The notes beneath the pieces are model-generated. The model was not told the origin of the DNA and did no database searches. It worked only from the letters and a program-made list of their open reading frames with translations. From the NCBI GenBank assembly GCA_050249455.1, contig JBFWQM010000059.1, forward strand, positions 1 through 24,843: 24,843 bases of DNA, given 5' to 3'. Positions 7,521-15,046 of the stretch are shown piece after piece; positions within the stretch are counted from its first letter, which is position 1; each line of letters begins with the position of its first letter. Origin of the DNA: JBFWQM01 sp050249455 (GTDB lineage: Bacteria > Pseudomonadota > Alphaproteobacteria > MPNO01 > VGEU01). The position numbers and the translations under genes were made by a program.

Positions 7521-8720
7521 ATGAAGGCATCCGACATCCGCGCGCTCATCCCGGCGGCCGGGCTGAAGGAATACTGGTACCCGGCGCTGAAGGCGGCCTC
7601 GGTCGGCCGCAAGCCGGTCGGCCGCAAGCTGCTGGGCGAGGACGTCGTCTTCTTCCGCGGCGCCTCGGGCGAGGTGGCGGCGCTTGCCAACGCGTGCCCG
7701 CACCGCGGCGGATCGCTGGCGCACGGCGACTGCCACTACAAGGGCACCGTCGCCTGCCCCTACCACGGCTGGGTGTTCGACGAGACTGGCGAGTGCCTGG
7801 CGGTGCTGTCGGAAGGCCCCGACAGCCGCATCCCGCGCAAGGTGCGAACGCGGAAGTACCCGACCCGCCAGGTCGGCGACCTCATCTTCATCTGGATGGG
7901 CGAAGGCGAGCCGGTGCCGATCGAGGAGGACGTGCCGCCCGAGTTCTTCGAGGGCGGCGACATGATGGTGTTCACCAAGATCGGCCACTGGCCGGTCAAC
8001 TGGCGGGTCGCGCTGGAGAACTCGCTCGACGCGCACGTCGTCTACGTCCACCGCAACTCGCTGATGATGCTGCAGGAGCCGCTCGTGCAGTTCGGTCCGG
8101 TCGGCAACCGGCCGCGCACGGTCAACGACAAGTCGGCGATCGGCTACATGACCCACGCGCCGAAGGCCGGGCGGGAGTTCTACCCGCGCCTCGACGGCCA
8201 CTGGCCGAAGACCGAATGGCGCAAGCTGTGGCTGTGGCTGTTCCGCTGGAACCGCAGCTCGCCGACCAAGCTGTGGTCGAACTATCCCCCGTTCAACGGC
8301 AACGAGGAATGGGACATGCACACCTTCATCGACGGCAAGCGCGCCCGCGCCGGCGGGCACCATCTGCCGTCGATGTTCCGCTTCGACTTCGGCACCCACA
8401 TGCTGACCCGCGCCTGCGTGCCGATCGACGCGGACAACACCCAGATCGTCTACTACCACGCGGTGCGCCGGACCGGCATCGGCCGGCTGCTGCACAACAT
8501 GTACTACTACGGCTTCTACCGCTGGGCGATGTACCAGAACTTCTCCAAGCAGGATTACCGCGTGATGGCGCCGCAACGCTACGACCTGCCCGAGATCCTG
8601 TCGTCGACCGACGCGCAGATCGTGGCTTGGCGCAAGCTGCTGCTGAAGGCGCGCGGCATGCCGCGCGGCGTCGCGCTGCCCGACGACGAGACGCCGGAGA
8701 TCGCCGACGCCGCCGAGTAG
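7521..8720 (+). CDS. Rieske [2Fe-2S] ring-hydroxylating oxygenase, alpha subunit type
   Basis: A 399-residue oxygenase. The Rieske cluster ligands are C59, H61, C79 and H82, in CPH-x17-CPYH. The mononuclear iron region is ENSLDAHVVYVH, with H172 and H177 as likely ligands and D170 as the bridging acid. Such enzymes insert oxygen into aromatic or other small substrates using electrons from a reductase. GGGGAGGA at 7509-7516 favours the ATG at 7521; a GTG at 7518 would be too close. The protein belongs to the phthalate-oxygenase/PaO-like single-component alpha type, judged by length and the missing beta-subunit gene. No reductase or ferredoxin gene is nearby. It ends 15 bases before the stop of the opposite-strand kinase fusion. 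Confidence 0.92.
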   Translation: MKASDIRALIPAAGLKEYWYPALKAASVGRKPVGRKLLGEDVVFFRGASGEVAALANACPHRGGSLAHGDCHYKGTVACPYHGWVFDETGECLAVLSEGPDSRIPRKVRTRKYPTRQVGDLIFIWMGEGEPVPIEEDVPPEFFEGGDMMVFTKIGHWPVNWRVALENSLDAHVVYVHRNSLMMLQEPLVQFGPVGNRPRTVNDKSAIGYMTHAPKAGREFYPRLDGHWPKTEWRKLWLWLFRWNRSSPTKLWSNYPPFNGNEEWDMHTFIDGKRARAGGHHLPSMFRFDFGTHMLTRACVPIDADNTQIVYYHAVRRTGIGRLLHNMYYYGFYRWAMYQNFSKQDYRVMAPQRYDLPEILSSTDAQIVAWRKLLLKARGMPRGVALPDDETPEIADAAE

Positions 8721-8735
8721 GCGGCGGCGCGGCGG

Positions 8736-11588
8736 TCAGCGCGCGTAATACTTGTAGTCGCGGCCGTAGTAGTAGCCGGAATCGCCGAAGCCGTAGCCGG
8801 CATTCTTCTTCACGTCGACCATCGAGATCACGGTGTGCAGCGCCGGCGCCGTCGCGCCGACCGTGCGCAGCGCCTGCAGCGCGACCTCGCGCCGGGTGCG
8901 GCCCCAGCGCACCACGAACAGCGTCGTGTCGGTCAGGCTCGCCAGGAAGCGCGCGTCCGCCGCCGCGCGCACCGGCGGCGAATCGACGACCACCAGGTCG
9001 TAGCGGCTGCGCAAGGTGTCGAGCAGCGTGCGCATCGCCTCCGACTCGATGAGGTCGGACGGGTTGGGGCGCGCGCGGCCGGCGGTGAGGACGGCGAGGC
9101 CGGTCTGGTCGTCCGCCCGCAACGCCTCGTCCAGCGTCGCCTCGCCGGCCAGCACCTCCGCCAGCCCCGGGCCGCGCGGCAGGGCGAAGGCGGGGTGCAC
9201 GCCGGGGGCGCGCAGGTCGGCGTCGACGATCACCACCTTCTGCTGCGCCGCCGCGCGCATCCGCGCCACCGACAGCGCGAGCGTGGTCTTGCCTTCGTGC
9301 GCCTGCGCCGAGGTGATCAGCAACATGCGCGTCGCCGCGCCGGGATTGCCCAGCGTGACGCCGGCATAGACGCTGCGCACCGATTCCGCGTAAGCCGACC
9401 CCGGCCGGTCGACCAGCAGCCGGGCGGGCGACCGGCCACGCCGTTCGCGCCGGCGCACGAACGGCACCAGGCCCAGGCTGGGCAGGCCCGTCGCCGCCTC
9501 GATCTCCTCGGCGCTGTGGAAGCCGCGGTCCATCTGTTCGCGCAGGAAGGCGATCATCACGCCCAGGATCAGCGCGGCGACAAGCGCCACCGCCAGGATC
9601 GGCACCGTCTGCGGCGACGACGGCACGGTCGGCATCTCGCCGCGCGAGATGACGCGCGCATCGGCCTGGCGGAACGCCGCGTCCGTGTCGCCGCCCGCCG
9701 CCTTGAAGCGGGCGAGGAACGCCTCCAGCAGCGTGCGGTTGGTGCGCGCCTCGCGCTCCAGCGCGCGCAGCTCGATCTCCGCCTTGTTGGATTCGGCGGC
9801 CTGCCCCTTGGCCTGGTCGAGGCTGGCGCGCAGGGTCGCCTCGTGCGACCGCGCGGCGTTCAGGCTGGCCTCGACGCTGCGCACGATGCGGCGGATCTCG
9901 GTGCCGATCTGGGTCTCGAGGTCGCGCAGGTCGGCGCGCAGGCTCTGCATCCGCGGATGGCGATCGCCGAGCGTCTGGCCGAGGTCGGCGAGCTGGCGGT
10001 CGATCGCGATCTGCTGCTCGCGCAGCCGCTGGATCAGCGGCGATGACAGCACCTCCGGCACCGATTCGTAGCCGCGCGGCTCGCCCAGCTGGCGCCGCAT
10101 CTGGCTGTAGCGCGACTCCACTTCGGCGCGGGTGGCGCGCGCGTCCACCAGCTTCGCGTTGAGGTCGGCGACCTCCTGCGACATCAGCGTGCCGCCGCGG
10201 CCCTCGATCAGGCCCGACCGGGCGCGGAATTCCTCCACCGCGCGTTCGGATTCCTCGACCCGCTCGCGCAGGCCGGCAATGCGCTCCTCCAGCCATTCCG
10301 CCAGGCGCTGGGTCTGGTCGTACTTGGCGGCGAGCTGCACCTCGATGTACGCGTCGGCGACCGCGTTGGCGCCGTCGTGCGCGAGCTTCGGATCGGCGGC
10401 GGAGAACTCCACCGCGACGACCCGCGACTGGCCGCGCAGCGCCACGTTGAGGCGGCGATTGACCGCCTGGAACACCTGCACCCGCTCCAGGCCGCGCTGC
10501 TGCTCCGCCGCCAGCGGCGTGCGCGTCAGCAGTCCGGCGGCAAAGTGCGCCAGGTCCTCGTTCTCGATCATCGGCAGCGCGCCGATGGCCTCGTCGCGCG
10601 CCTGCTCGATCCAGCCCTTGGGGCGCAAGGCCGGGTTGAACTCCGCCATGCGGTCCAGCCCGAGGCGGTCAACCACCGCGGTCACCACCGGCGCGGCGCG
10701 CATGATCTCCACCTCGCTCAGCAGCGACTGGGTATCGCCCGGGCTGGTCGGCGGTGCGGCCGTGTCGAGGTCGCTGATGCGCGGCGCGCGCTGGTCGAGC
10801 AACACCAGCGCCTGGCCGGTGTTGCGCGGCGTCGCCATCCACAGCCATGCCGCGACGGGGATCATCACCAGGGCGACGACGGCCGCCACGGTCGCCCGCC
10901 GACGCCACAGACGGTGGAAGAGGTCGTAGAGGGTCAGGTCCGGCTCGGCCGCGGCCGGCCGCGGCTCGATGCGGGGCAGCGCCGGGGCGGGTGGCGGCTC
11001 CGGCTCGCCCGGGACGGCGATGCGCGGCACCGGCTTGGTCGGGTGCTGCATCCCATCGCACGGGTTGTGCTCGACGTATTTCCGCCGGTGCGCCCAGCGG
11101 AAGAACGACCGGATGGCCCGGAACGCCTTGTCGCATTCGGCCGGCTGGTCGAGGAGGCCCTGGATGACGCCGGCGACATCGTCGGTGGTGATCTCCTCCG
11201 CCGGGCGACGGCCGAGCTTGTCGACGAAATGCCGCCCCAGCAGATCCTGCATCTCGCGCGCCAGGGTGGCGCTGTTGTTGACCGCGACGTGGGTATTGAT
11301 GAAGAGGTCGACCGCGGCGGCGAAGGCGATGGTGGCGCCGTGCCTGCCCAGCGCCACCTCGGCCAGCATCTCCCTGGCCTTCGCGCGCGCCTCGGCCAGG
11401 GTCAGGGTCGGGTAGCGGCCGATGGTGACCCGCTTGCGGTTCTCGCCGTACATGACGGTGAAGGTCTTGGTGCCGCCGGGGCTCACCCGGCAGCCGAACG
11501 ACGGCAACGCAGTATCCCAGTAGGTGACCTGGATCGCCTGAGGTTTCAGGGACTTGATGCTGGTGTCGGTCAAATGTGCTTTGGGCAC
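8736..11588 (-). CDS. Fusion: integrase DNA-binding N-terminus joined to Wzc/ExoP-type membrane tyrosine kinase
   Basis: One uninterrupted 950-residue frame. Residues 1-85 form the arm-type DNA-binding domain of tyrosine recombinases (DUF4102; YWDTALPSFGCRVSP, TIGRYPTLTLAEARAKAREM). Residues about 88-189 form the SAM-like core-binding domain (AIRSFFRWAHRRKYVEHNPCDGM, then PTKPVPR). The catalytic domain with its R-HxxR-Y residues is absent. After a proline-rich linker (192-216) comes a full polysaccharide co-polymerase/BY-kinase: transmembrane helix 1 at 232-252, periplasmic coiled coils at about 420-640, PSSPQ before helix 2 at 661-682, Walker A AQAHEGKTT (761-769), Walker A' VVIVDADLR (785-793), Walker B LVVVDSPP (865-872) and seven tyrosines between 932 and 948. 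BY-kinases control capsule or exopolysaccharide chain length and export by autophosphorylating that tail. The start is GTG at 11588. M180 (ATG at 11051) could give a kinase without the integrase part, but no clear ribosome binding site is seen there. Confidence 0.9.
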   Translation of the reverse strand: MPKAHLTDTSIKSLKPQAIQVTYWDTALPSFGCRVSPGGTKTFTVMYGENRKRVTIGRYPTLTLAEARAKAREMLAEVALGRHGATIAFAAAVDLFINTHVAVNNSATLAREMQDLLGRHFVDKLGRRPAEEITTDDVAGVIQGLLDQPAECDKAFRAIRSFFRWAHRRKYVEHNPCDGMQHPTKPVPRIAVPGEPEPPPAPALPRIEPRPAAAEPDLTLYDLFHRLWRRRATVAAVVALVMIPVAAWLWMATPRNTGQALVLLDQRAPRISDLDTAAPPTSPGDTQSLLSEVEIMRAAPVVTAVVDRLGLDRMAEFNPALRPKGWIEQARDEAIGALPMIENEDLAHFAAGLLTRTPLAAEQQRGLERVQVFQAVNRRLNVALRGQSRVVAVEFSAADPKLAHDGANAVADAYIEVQLAAKYDQTQRLAEWLEERIAGLRERVEESERAVEEFRARSGLIEGRGGTLMSQEVADLNAKLVDARATRAEVESRYSQMRRQLGEPRGYESVPEVLSSPLIQRLREQQIAIDRQLADLGQTLGDRHPRMQSLRADLRDLETQIGTEIRRIVRSVEASLNAARSHEATLRASLDQAKGQAAESNKAEIELRALEREARTNRTLLEAFLARFKAAGGDTDAAFRQADARVISRGEMPTVPSSPQTVPILAVALVAALILGVMIAFLREQMDRGFHSAEEIEAATGLPSLGLVPFVRRRERRGRSPARLLVDRPGSAYAESVRSVYAGVTLGNPGAATRMLLITSAQAHEGKTTLALSVARMRAAAQQKVVIVDADLRAPGVHPAFALPRGPGLAEVLAGEATLDEALRADDQTGLAVLTAGRARPNPSDLIESEAMRTLLDTLRSRYDLVVVDSPPVRAAADARFLASLTDTTLFVVRWGRTRREVALQALRTVGATAPALHTVISMVDVKKNAGYGFGDSGYYYGRDYKYYAR

Positions 11589-11656
11589 CTCAGTCTCTCG
11601 CTAGTCTCGGGAGAGGAACCGGCGCTAACCGCAGCGACACGGAAAGGGAACGCGCT

Positions 11657-11683
11657 GTTAATCTTGGTTAACAGAAGGTTAAC
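11657..11683 (-). promoter_or_regulatory. CtrA-type binding site with a third TTAA half-site
   Basis: TTAACAGAAGGTTAAC at 11668-11683 fits the alphaproteobacterial CtrA consensus TTAA-N7-TTAAC exactly. A further TTAA at 11658-11661 lies six bases before it, giving three GTTAA units about one helix turn apart. The site is 80 bases upstream of the GTG of the kinase fusion, where CtrA sites commonly cover a -35 region. CtrA is the cell-cycle response regulator of this class. Binding here is an inference. Confidence 0.6.
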
Positions 11684-11726
11684 GATGGTATCGAGCGGCC
11701 GCCTGAGCGCAATCGGCATCGGCGCG

Positions 11727-11833
11727 TTATCCACCGGATTCTTCGTGAGGCGTGGACTAGTCTCTTGATTCCATACGGAATGCCGAATCGCCTGTGGATA
11801 ACTCATGGTTCCGGAAACGGAACTTTATCAACC
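11727..11833. promoter_or_regulatory. Cluster of DnaA boxes and GANTC (CcrM) sites
   Basis: TGTGGATAA at 11793-11801 is a perfect DnaA box (TTATCCACA on the minus strand). TTATCCACC at 11727-11735 differs by one base and lies in the opposite orientation, so GTTATCCAC and GTGGATAAC form a 9-base inverted repeat 59 bases apart. TTATCAACC at 11825-11833 is a weak third box. Three GANTC sites, the target of the cell-cycle methylase CcrM, fall at 11737, 11767 and 11785. The cluster sits beside the CtrA-type site. No dnaA, hemE, parAB or rep gene is in the window, so calling it a replication origin is not supported by context. Confidence 0.5.
11808..11823. other. GAAA-capped hairpin followed by TTTATC on the plus strand
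   Basis: GTTCCG, GAAA and CGGAAC form a perfect 6-base-pair stem with a tetraloop. On the plus strand a short T-rich stretch follows (TTTATC), which resembles a weak intrinsic terminator. On the minus strand it lies 25 bases after the stop of the CAP-domain gene but lacks a T run there. No plus-strand gene precedes it closely. Confidence 0.35.
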
Positions 11834-11847
11834 CTTGATGGTGCATC

Positions 11848-12345
11848 TCAGGGGGCGGACCCGGCAAACGCCTCCACGGCGTAGCGGGTCCCATCCTCCG
11901 CCTCGGCAATCCCGAAGCCGTAGCGGTCGAACCCGGCGCCCAGGATGTTGCGGCGATGCCCCGGACTCGCCATCCAATCGTCGTGCAGGCGGCCGACGGC
12001 GCGGGCGTCGGCGGGGACCGGACAGCGCCGGCAGCGGGCGATGTTCTCCGCCACCGCGCCGCCGCCGCGGATCGCGAAGCCGTAGCGGTCCATGATCGTC
12101 GCGCCGTCCGGGGCGCGGTGGTCGAAATAGCCGCGCCGCAGCATGTCGGCGGCGTGCGCCCGCGCGGCGCGGCTGAGCGCGGGGTCGGCGACCAGCGGCG
12201 GCAGGCCGGCGTTGCGCCGCGCCGCGTTGACGAGGTCCAGGCTGCGCCCGACCAGCGTGCCGGGCGCCGCCGCCGGGGAAGCGCCGGGGCCGGCGGCCAA
12301 CGCCGCCGCGACGGCCAGCGCCGCGCACCAACGAGCCTTCCGCAT
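11848..12345 (-). CDS. Secreted CAP-domain (SCP/PR-1-like) protein
   Basis: A 165-residue exported protein. The signal peptide covers roughly residues 1-27 (basic start, then CAALAVAAALAAG, then an alanine-rich cleavage region). The rest is one CAP domain with the family landmarks: LVNAARRNAGLPPL, ARAHAADM (H64), YFDHRAPDG (H76), AENIA (E100) and WMASPGHRRNIL (H130), ending in the GFGIA strand. These His/Glu residues line the CAP cavity that binds metal in some members. C105 and C108 (CRRC) could form a disulfide. Bacterial CAP proteins are extracytoplasmic and of mostly unknown function, with some linked to biofilm or spore coats. It is transcribed in the same direction as the kinase fusion, 259 bases upstream of it, and is separated from it by the cell-cycle motif patch. 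Confidence 0.9.
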   Translation of the reverse strand: MRKARWCAALAVAAALAAGPGASPAAAPGTLVGRSLDLVNAARRNAGLPPLVADPALSRAARAHAADMLRRGYFDHRAPDGATIMDRYGFAIRGGGAVAENIARCRRCPVPADARAVGRLHDDWMASPGHRRNILGAGFDRYGFGIAEAEDGTRYAVEAFAGSAP

Positions 12346-12387
12346 CCCGAACTGCTGCCAGACCGCGGCCCCCGGCGCAAGGCCGGC

Positions 12388-13605
12388 TCAGTTGGTGGCG
12401 AGCACGAAGCTGCGGATGACCGGGTAGATCTGGCTCTGCCAGCGGCGCCCGCTGAAGGTGCCGTAATGGCCGACGCCGGGCTGGTGGTGGTGGCGCTTGA
12501 GATGCGGCCGCAGGCCAGTGCACAGCGCATGCGCCGCCGCGGTCTGGCCCACCGAGCAGATGTCGTCGCGCTCGCCCTCGACGGTCAGCAGCGCGGTGCG
12601 GCGGATCGCCCCGGGGTCGACCTCGCGGCCGCGCCAGGTCAGCGCGCCGCGGGCAAGCCGCGCCTCCTGGAAGATCGTCGCCACGGTCTCGAGGTAGAAT
12701 TCGGCCGGCAGGTCGAGGACGGCGAAATACTCGTCATAGAAGGCGGCTATCGAGGCGGCGTCACCCGCCCGGCCGTCGGCGAGGTGGCGGAACATGTCGC
12801 GGTGCGCATCGACGTGGCGCTCCATGTTCATCGACATGAACGCCGCGAGCTGGACGAACCCAGGGTAGACGCGGCGCCCGACCCCCGGGAACGGAAACGG
12901 AACGGATGCGATCAGGTGCCGCTCGAACCAGTCCATCGGCCGCGAGGTCGCGAGCGTGTTTACCGCCGTCGGGTTGACGCGGGTATCGATCGGACCGGCC
13001 ATCAGGGTCAGGCTGCGCGGCTGCGCCGGGTGCTTGTCCGCCGCCATCACGGCGACGGCGGCGAGAGCCTGGACGCAAGGCTGGCATACCGCGAGCACGT
13101 GCGCGCCGGGACCGATCGAAGCGATGAACCGCATCAGGTAGTCGACATAGTTGTCGAGGCCGAAGCCGCCGTGCGCGACCGGCACGTCGCGCGCGTTCTT
13201 CCAGTCGGTGATGTAGACGTCGTGGTCGGCCAGCAACGTCTCGACGGTATGGCGCAGCAGGGTCGCGAAATGCCCGGACAGCGGCGCGACCAGCAGCATC
13301 CGCGGCTGCGGGACGGCCACGTCCTCCTTGACGAAATGGATCAGGTCGCAGAACGGCAGCGCCAGCGCCACCTCCTCGCGCACGGCAACCTCGCGGTTGC
13401 CGACGACGACCGTGTCGATGGCGAACGGCGGCCGGTCGTGGCTGAGCGTAGCGCGGGCGGTCATGGCCAACGCCGCCGACAGCCCGCGCAGCGCCGGCGG
13501 CGCGTCCTCGCCCGCGGTCGCCGCGAACGCCGCGAGGCCGGTGCGCGCCAGGGCACGCATCGGCTCGGTGGCCCAGGCAACGGTCTGGTAGGCTTGGTAG
13601 AGCAT
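12388..13605 (-). CDS. phaZ: Intracellular polyhydroxyalkanoate depolymerase PhaZ
   Basis: A 405-residue alpha/beta-hydrolase of the intracellular PHB depolymerase type, which releases hydroxybutyrate monomers or oligomers from storage granules. The N-terminus MLYQAYQ...PMRALA matches the usual start of the family, which sets the ATG at 13605; an open frame reaching 13812 is not supported. The nucleophile box is VCQPC with cysteine 174 in place of serine, as in the Ralstonia-type enzymes. The likely acid is D347 or D348 in EGERDDICS, and the catalytic histidine is H380 in GVGHYGTFSGRRW. APLSGHFATLLRHTV is another family block. No phaC, phaR or phasin gene is in the window. The start diverges from the glutathione-transferase-like gene across a 139-base gap. 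Confidence 0.93.
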   Translation of the reverse strand: MLYQAYQTVAWATEPMRALARTGLAAFAATAGEDAPPALRGLSAALAMTARATLSHDRPPFAIDTVVVGNREVAVREEVALALPFCDLIHFVKEDVAVPQPRMLLVAPLSGHFATLLRHTVETLLADHDVYITDWKNARDVPVAHGGFGLDNYVDYLMRFIASIGPGAHVLAVCQPCVQALAAVAVMAADKHPAQPRSLTLMAGPIDTRVNPTAVNTLATSRPMDWFERHLIASVPFPFPGVGRRVYPGFVQLAAFMSMNMERHVDAHRDMFRHLADGRAGDAASIAAFYDEYFAVLDLPAEFYLETVATIFQEARLARGALTWRGREVDPGAIRRTALLTVEGERDDICSVGQTAAAHALCTGLRPHLKRHHHQPGVGHYGTFSGRRWQSQIYPVIRSFVLATN

Positions 13606-13697
13606 ACGGTCGCCGCATCCGGTCTGGTCTGGTTGGCCGGTTGCCGTCCACGTGTCGCGGATGCGCGCGCCGACGCAGAGGCTAGTGCGTTTTCTTT

Positions 13698-13723
13698 TGC
13701 ACAGCAATATAAGCTGGTGTGCA
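13698..13723. promoter_or_regulatory. Inverted repeat in the divergent phaZ/GST promoter region
   Basis: TGCACA (13698-13703) and TGTGCA (13718-13723) are perfect inverted arms, with AGC and GCT continuing the symmetry inward in an offset way. The AT-rich middle holds TATAAG at 13708-13713, a possible -10 for the plus-strand gene. The whole 13606-13744 gap is AT-richer than the flanking genes, as expected for a divergent promoter. No clean -35/-10 pair was found for either direction. Confidence 0.4.
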
Positions 13724-13744
13724 TGGCAACATAGGCGCCGTCGC

Positions 13745-14437
13745 ATGAACAATCCGCAAACGTCCCCGGCCGGCTCCCCGGCCCCGAGCGCCGTACTGAC
13801 CATCTCCAGCAAGAACTATTCGTCGTGGTCGCTGCGCGGCTGGCTGCTGTGCCGGCTCGCGGGGCTCGCGGTCGAGGAACGGGTGGTGTCGATCGACGAT
13901 CCCGCCAACCGGGCCGAGCTGCTGCTGCTGGCGCCCTCGGTCCTGGTGCCGCGGCTCAGCCACGACGGGGCGAGCGTATGGGACACCCTTGCGATCGCCG
14001 AGTACCTGGCCGAGCTCTATCCCGCCGCCGGGATGCTGCCGCAGGACCGGCTGGCGCGGGCCCATTGCCGGTCGGTCTGCGGCGAGGTGCATTCGGGCTT
14101 CTATAACCTGCGCTCGGCGCTGCCAATGAACCTCAAGGCCTCGCACAAGCACTTCAAGGTGTTCGCCGGCGCCCAGCCCGACATCGACCGGGTCCAGGCG
14201 ATCTGGTCCGAATGCCTGGAGCGGTGGGGCGGCCCCTACCTGTTCGGCGCACGGCCGACCATCGCGGATGCGATGTACGCCCCGGTCTGCACCCGCTTCC
14301 TGACCTACGGCGTGCCGATGAACCCGGCCGCGGCCGCGTATTGCGACACCATCATGGCCTGGCCGCCGATGGCCGAATGGGTCGCCGCGGCGAAACGCGA
14401 GCCGGACGAGATGGAGGAGCTGGACGCGGAGTTCTAG
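13745..14437 (+). CDS. Glutathione S-transferase family protein
   Basis: A 230-residue protein with an N-terminal thioredoxin-like domain and a C-terminal helical domain. The N-terminal landmark ISSKNYSSWSLRGWLL (residues 20-35) marks a bacterial GST subgroup in which a serine or tyrosine in this loop activates glutathione. PSVLVPRLSHDG with the cis-proline region and VWDTLAIAEYLAE form the glutathione-binding part. The C-terminal domain contains FGARPTIADAMYAPV, a variant of the usual N-capping S/T-x-x-D motif. The start was set at the ATG at 13745; the ribosome binding site is weak. Its tail overlaps that of the MarR gene by four bases (CTAG) on opposite strands. The substrate is unknown; detoxification or ring-compound metabolism is plausible. 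Confidence 0.88.
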   Translation: MNNPQTSPAGSPAPSAVLTISSKNYSSWSLRGWLLCRLAGLAVEERVVSIDDPANRAELLLLAPSVLVPRLSHDGASVWDTLAIAEYLAELYPAAGMLPQDRLARAHCRSVCGEVHSGFYNLRSALPMNLKASHKHFKVFAGAQPDIDRVQAIWSECLERWGGPYLFGARPTIADAMYAPVCTRFLTYGVPMNPAAAAYCDTIMAWPPMAEWVAAAKREPDEMEELDAEF

Positions 14438-14970
14438 CCTTCCTTGTCCCGCTCGCCCGCCGCCCGGACGAAGCCGTCGAGGTTGGCGATGATGCGGGCC
14501 ATGACGTCGTGGAAGACCTCGAGCTCGGCGCGGCCGATGCCCCGGGTGAATTGGCGCGCGCCGTTCTCCAGCTCTTCCAGGAGCTCGGCGGCGACCTGGC
14601 GACCGCGCGCGGTCAGGAAGATGCGGTACTTGCGGCCGTCGTCCGGGTCGCGCGCACGCGCGATCAGGCCGTCGCGCTGCATCCGGTCGAGGTGCTCGGC
14701 CACCGTCGACTGCTCGATGTCGGTCCGCTCGACCAGGTCCTTCTGCAGCAGGCCTCCTTCGGCGAACAGCCACACCAGGATCGGGATCTGGCCCGGCCAG
14801 GCGCCGACCGAGCCCAGGCGGATGCGCGCGGCCTTGTTGGTCAGCCGCGCGGCGAGGTTGATCTCGCTGGTCACCCGCATGTCATGCCCGACGGTCGGCA
14901 GGCGGCCCGACGCCGGTGTACGCGCGACGGCGCGGCGCAGGCTGCTGGTGGACGCTTTGCTACGAGCCAA
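14434..14970 (-). CDS. MarR-family transcriptional regulator
   Basis: A 178-residue regulator. The winged HTH lies at about residues 74-122: LLQKDLVERTDIEQSTVAEHLDRMQRDGLI followed by the wing DPDDGRKYRIFLTARG, whose D-D-G-R matches the MarR wing. Flanking helices (about 36-70 and 125-172) form the dimer interface. MarR proteins usually repress oxidative-stress, efflux or aromatic-degradation genes and respond to phenolic ligands. The start is TTG at 14970 with GAGG ahead of it. The ATG at 14880 is an alternative that would remove a 30-residue basic, low-complexity extension, but it has no visible ribosome binding site. It lies downstream of the CoxL-like gene on the same strand (76-base gap) and converges with the GST gene. 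Confidence 0.9.
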   Translation of the reverse strand: MARSKASTSSLRRAVARTPASGRLPTVGHDMRVTSEINLAARLTNKAARIRLGSVGAWPGQIPILVWLFAEGGLLQKDLVERTDIEQSTVAEHLDRMQRDGLIARARDPDDGRKYRIFLTARGRQVAAELLEELENGARQFTRGIGRAELEVFHDVMARIIANLDGFVRAAGERDKEG

Positions 14971-15019
14971 GACGATGCCTCAAGAAAATGCGATGGCGGC
15001 AAAACGGAGGCGATACTAG

Positions 15020-15037
15020 CCGGCCTCCCACGGCCGG
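15020..15037 (-). terminator. GC-rich hairpin after the CoxL-like gene
   Basis: CCGGCC, a six-base loop and GGCCGG form a perfect 6-base-pair stem starting nine bases past the stop of the molybdenum-enzyme gene. No T run follows in either direction, so an intrinsic terminator is uncertain; pausing or mRNA 3'-end protection would also fit. Confidence 0.3.
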
Positions 15038-15046
15038 TCACTGCGT

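Noticed and set aside
8326..10296. A 656-codon minus-strand frame overlapping the kinase gene and running into the Rieske gene
   Set aside because: It is low complexity and Arg/Ala/Gly-rich, and both genes it overlaps have clear families in other frames.
11657..11833. Calling this patch the chromosomal replication origin
   Set aside because: The motifs are suggestive, but no origin-associated genes (dnaA, hemE, parAB, repABC) are nearby and only one DnaA box is perfect. It is kept as a regulatory cluster.
11589..11847. A tRNA gene or attachment site expected next to an integrase
   Set aside because: No T-loop TTCGAATC-type sequence or cloverleaf was found. The repeated CTAGTCTC near 11600 and 11756 is too short to claim as att repeats.
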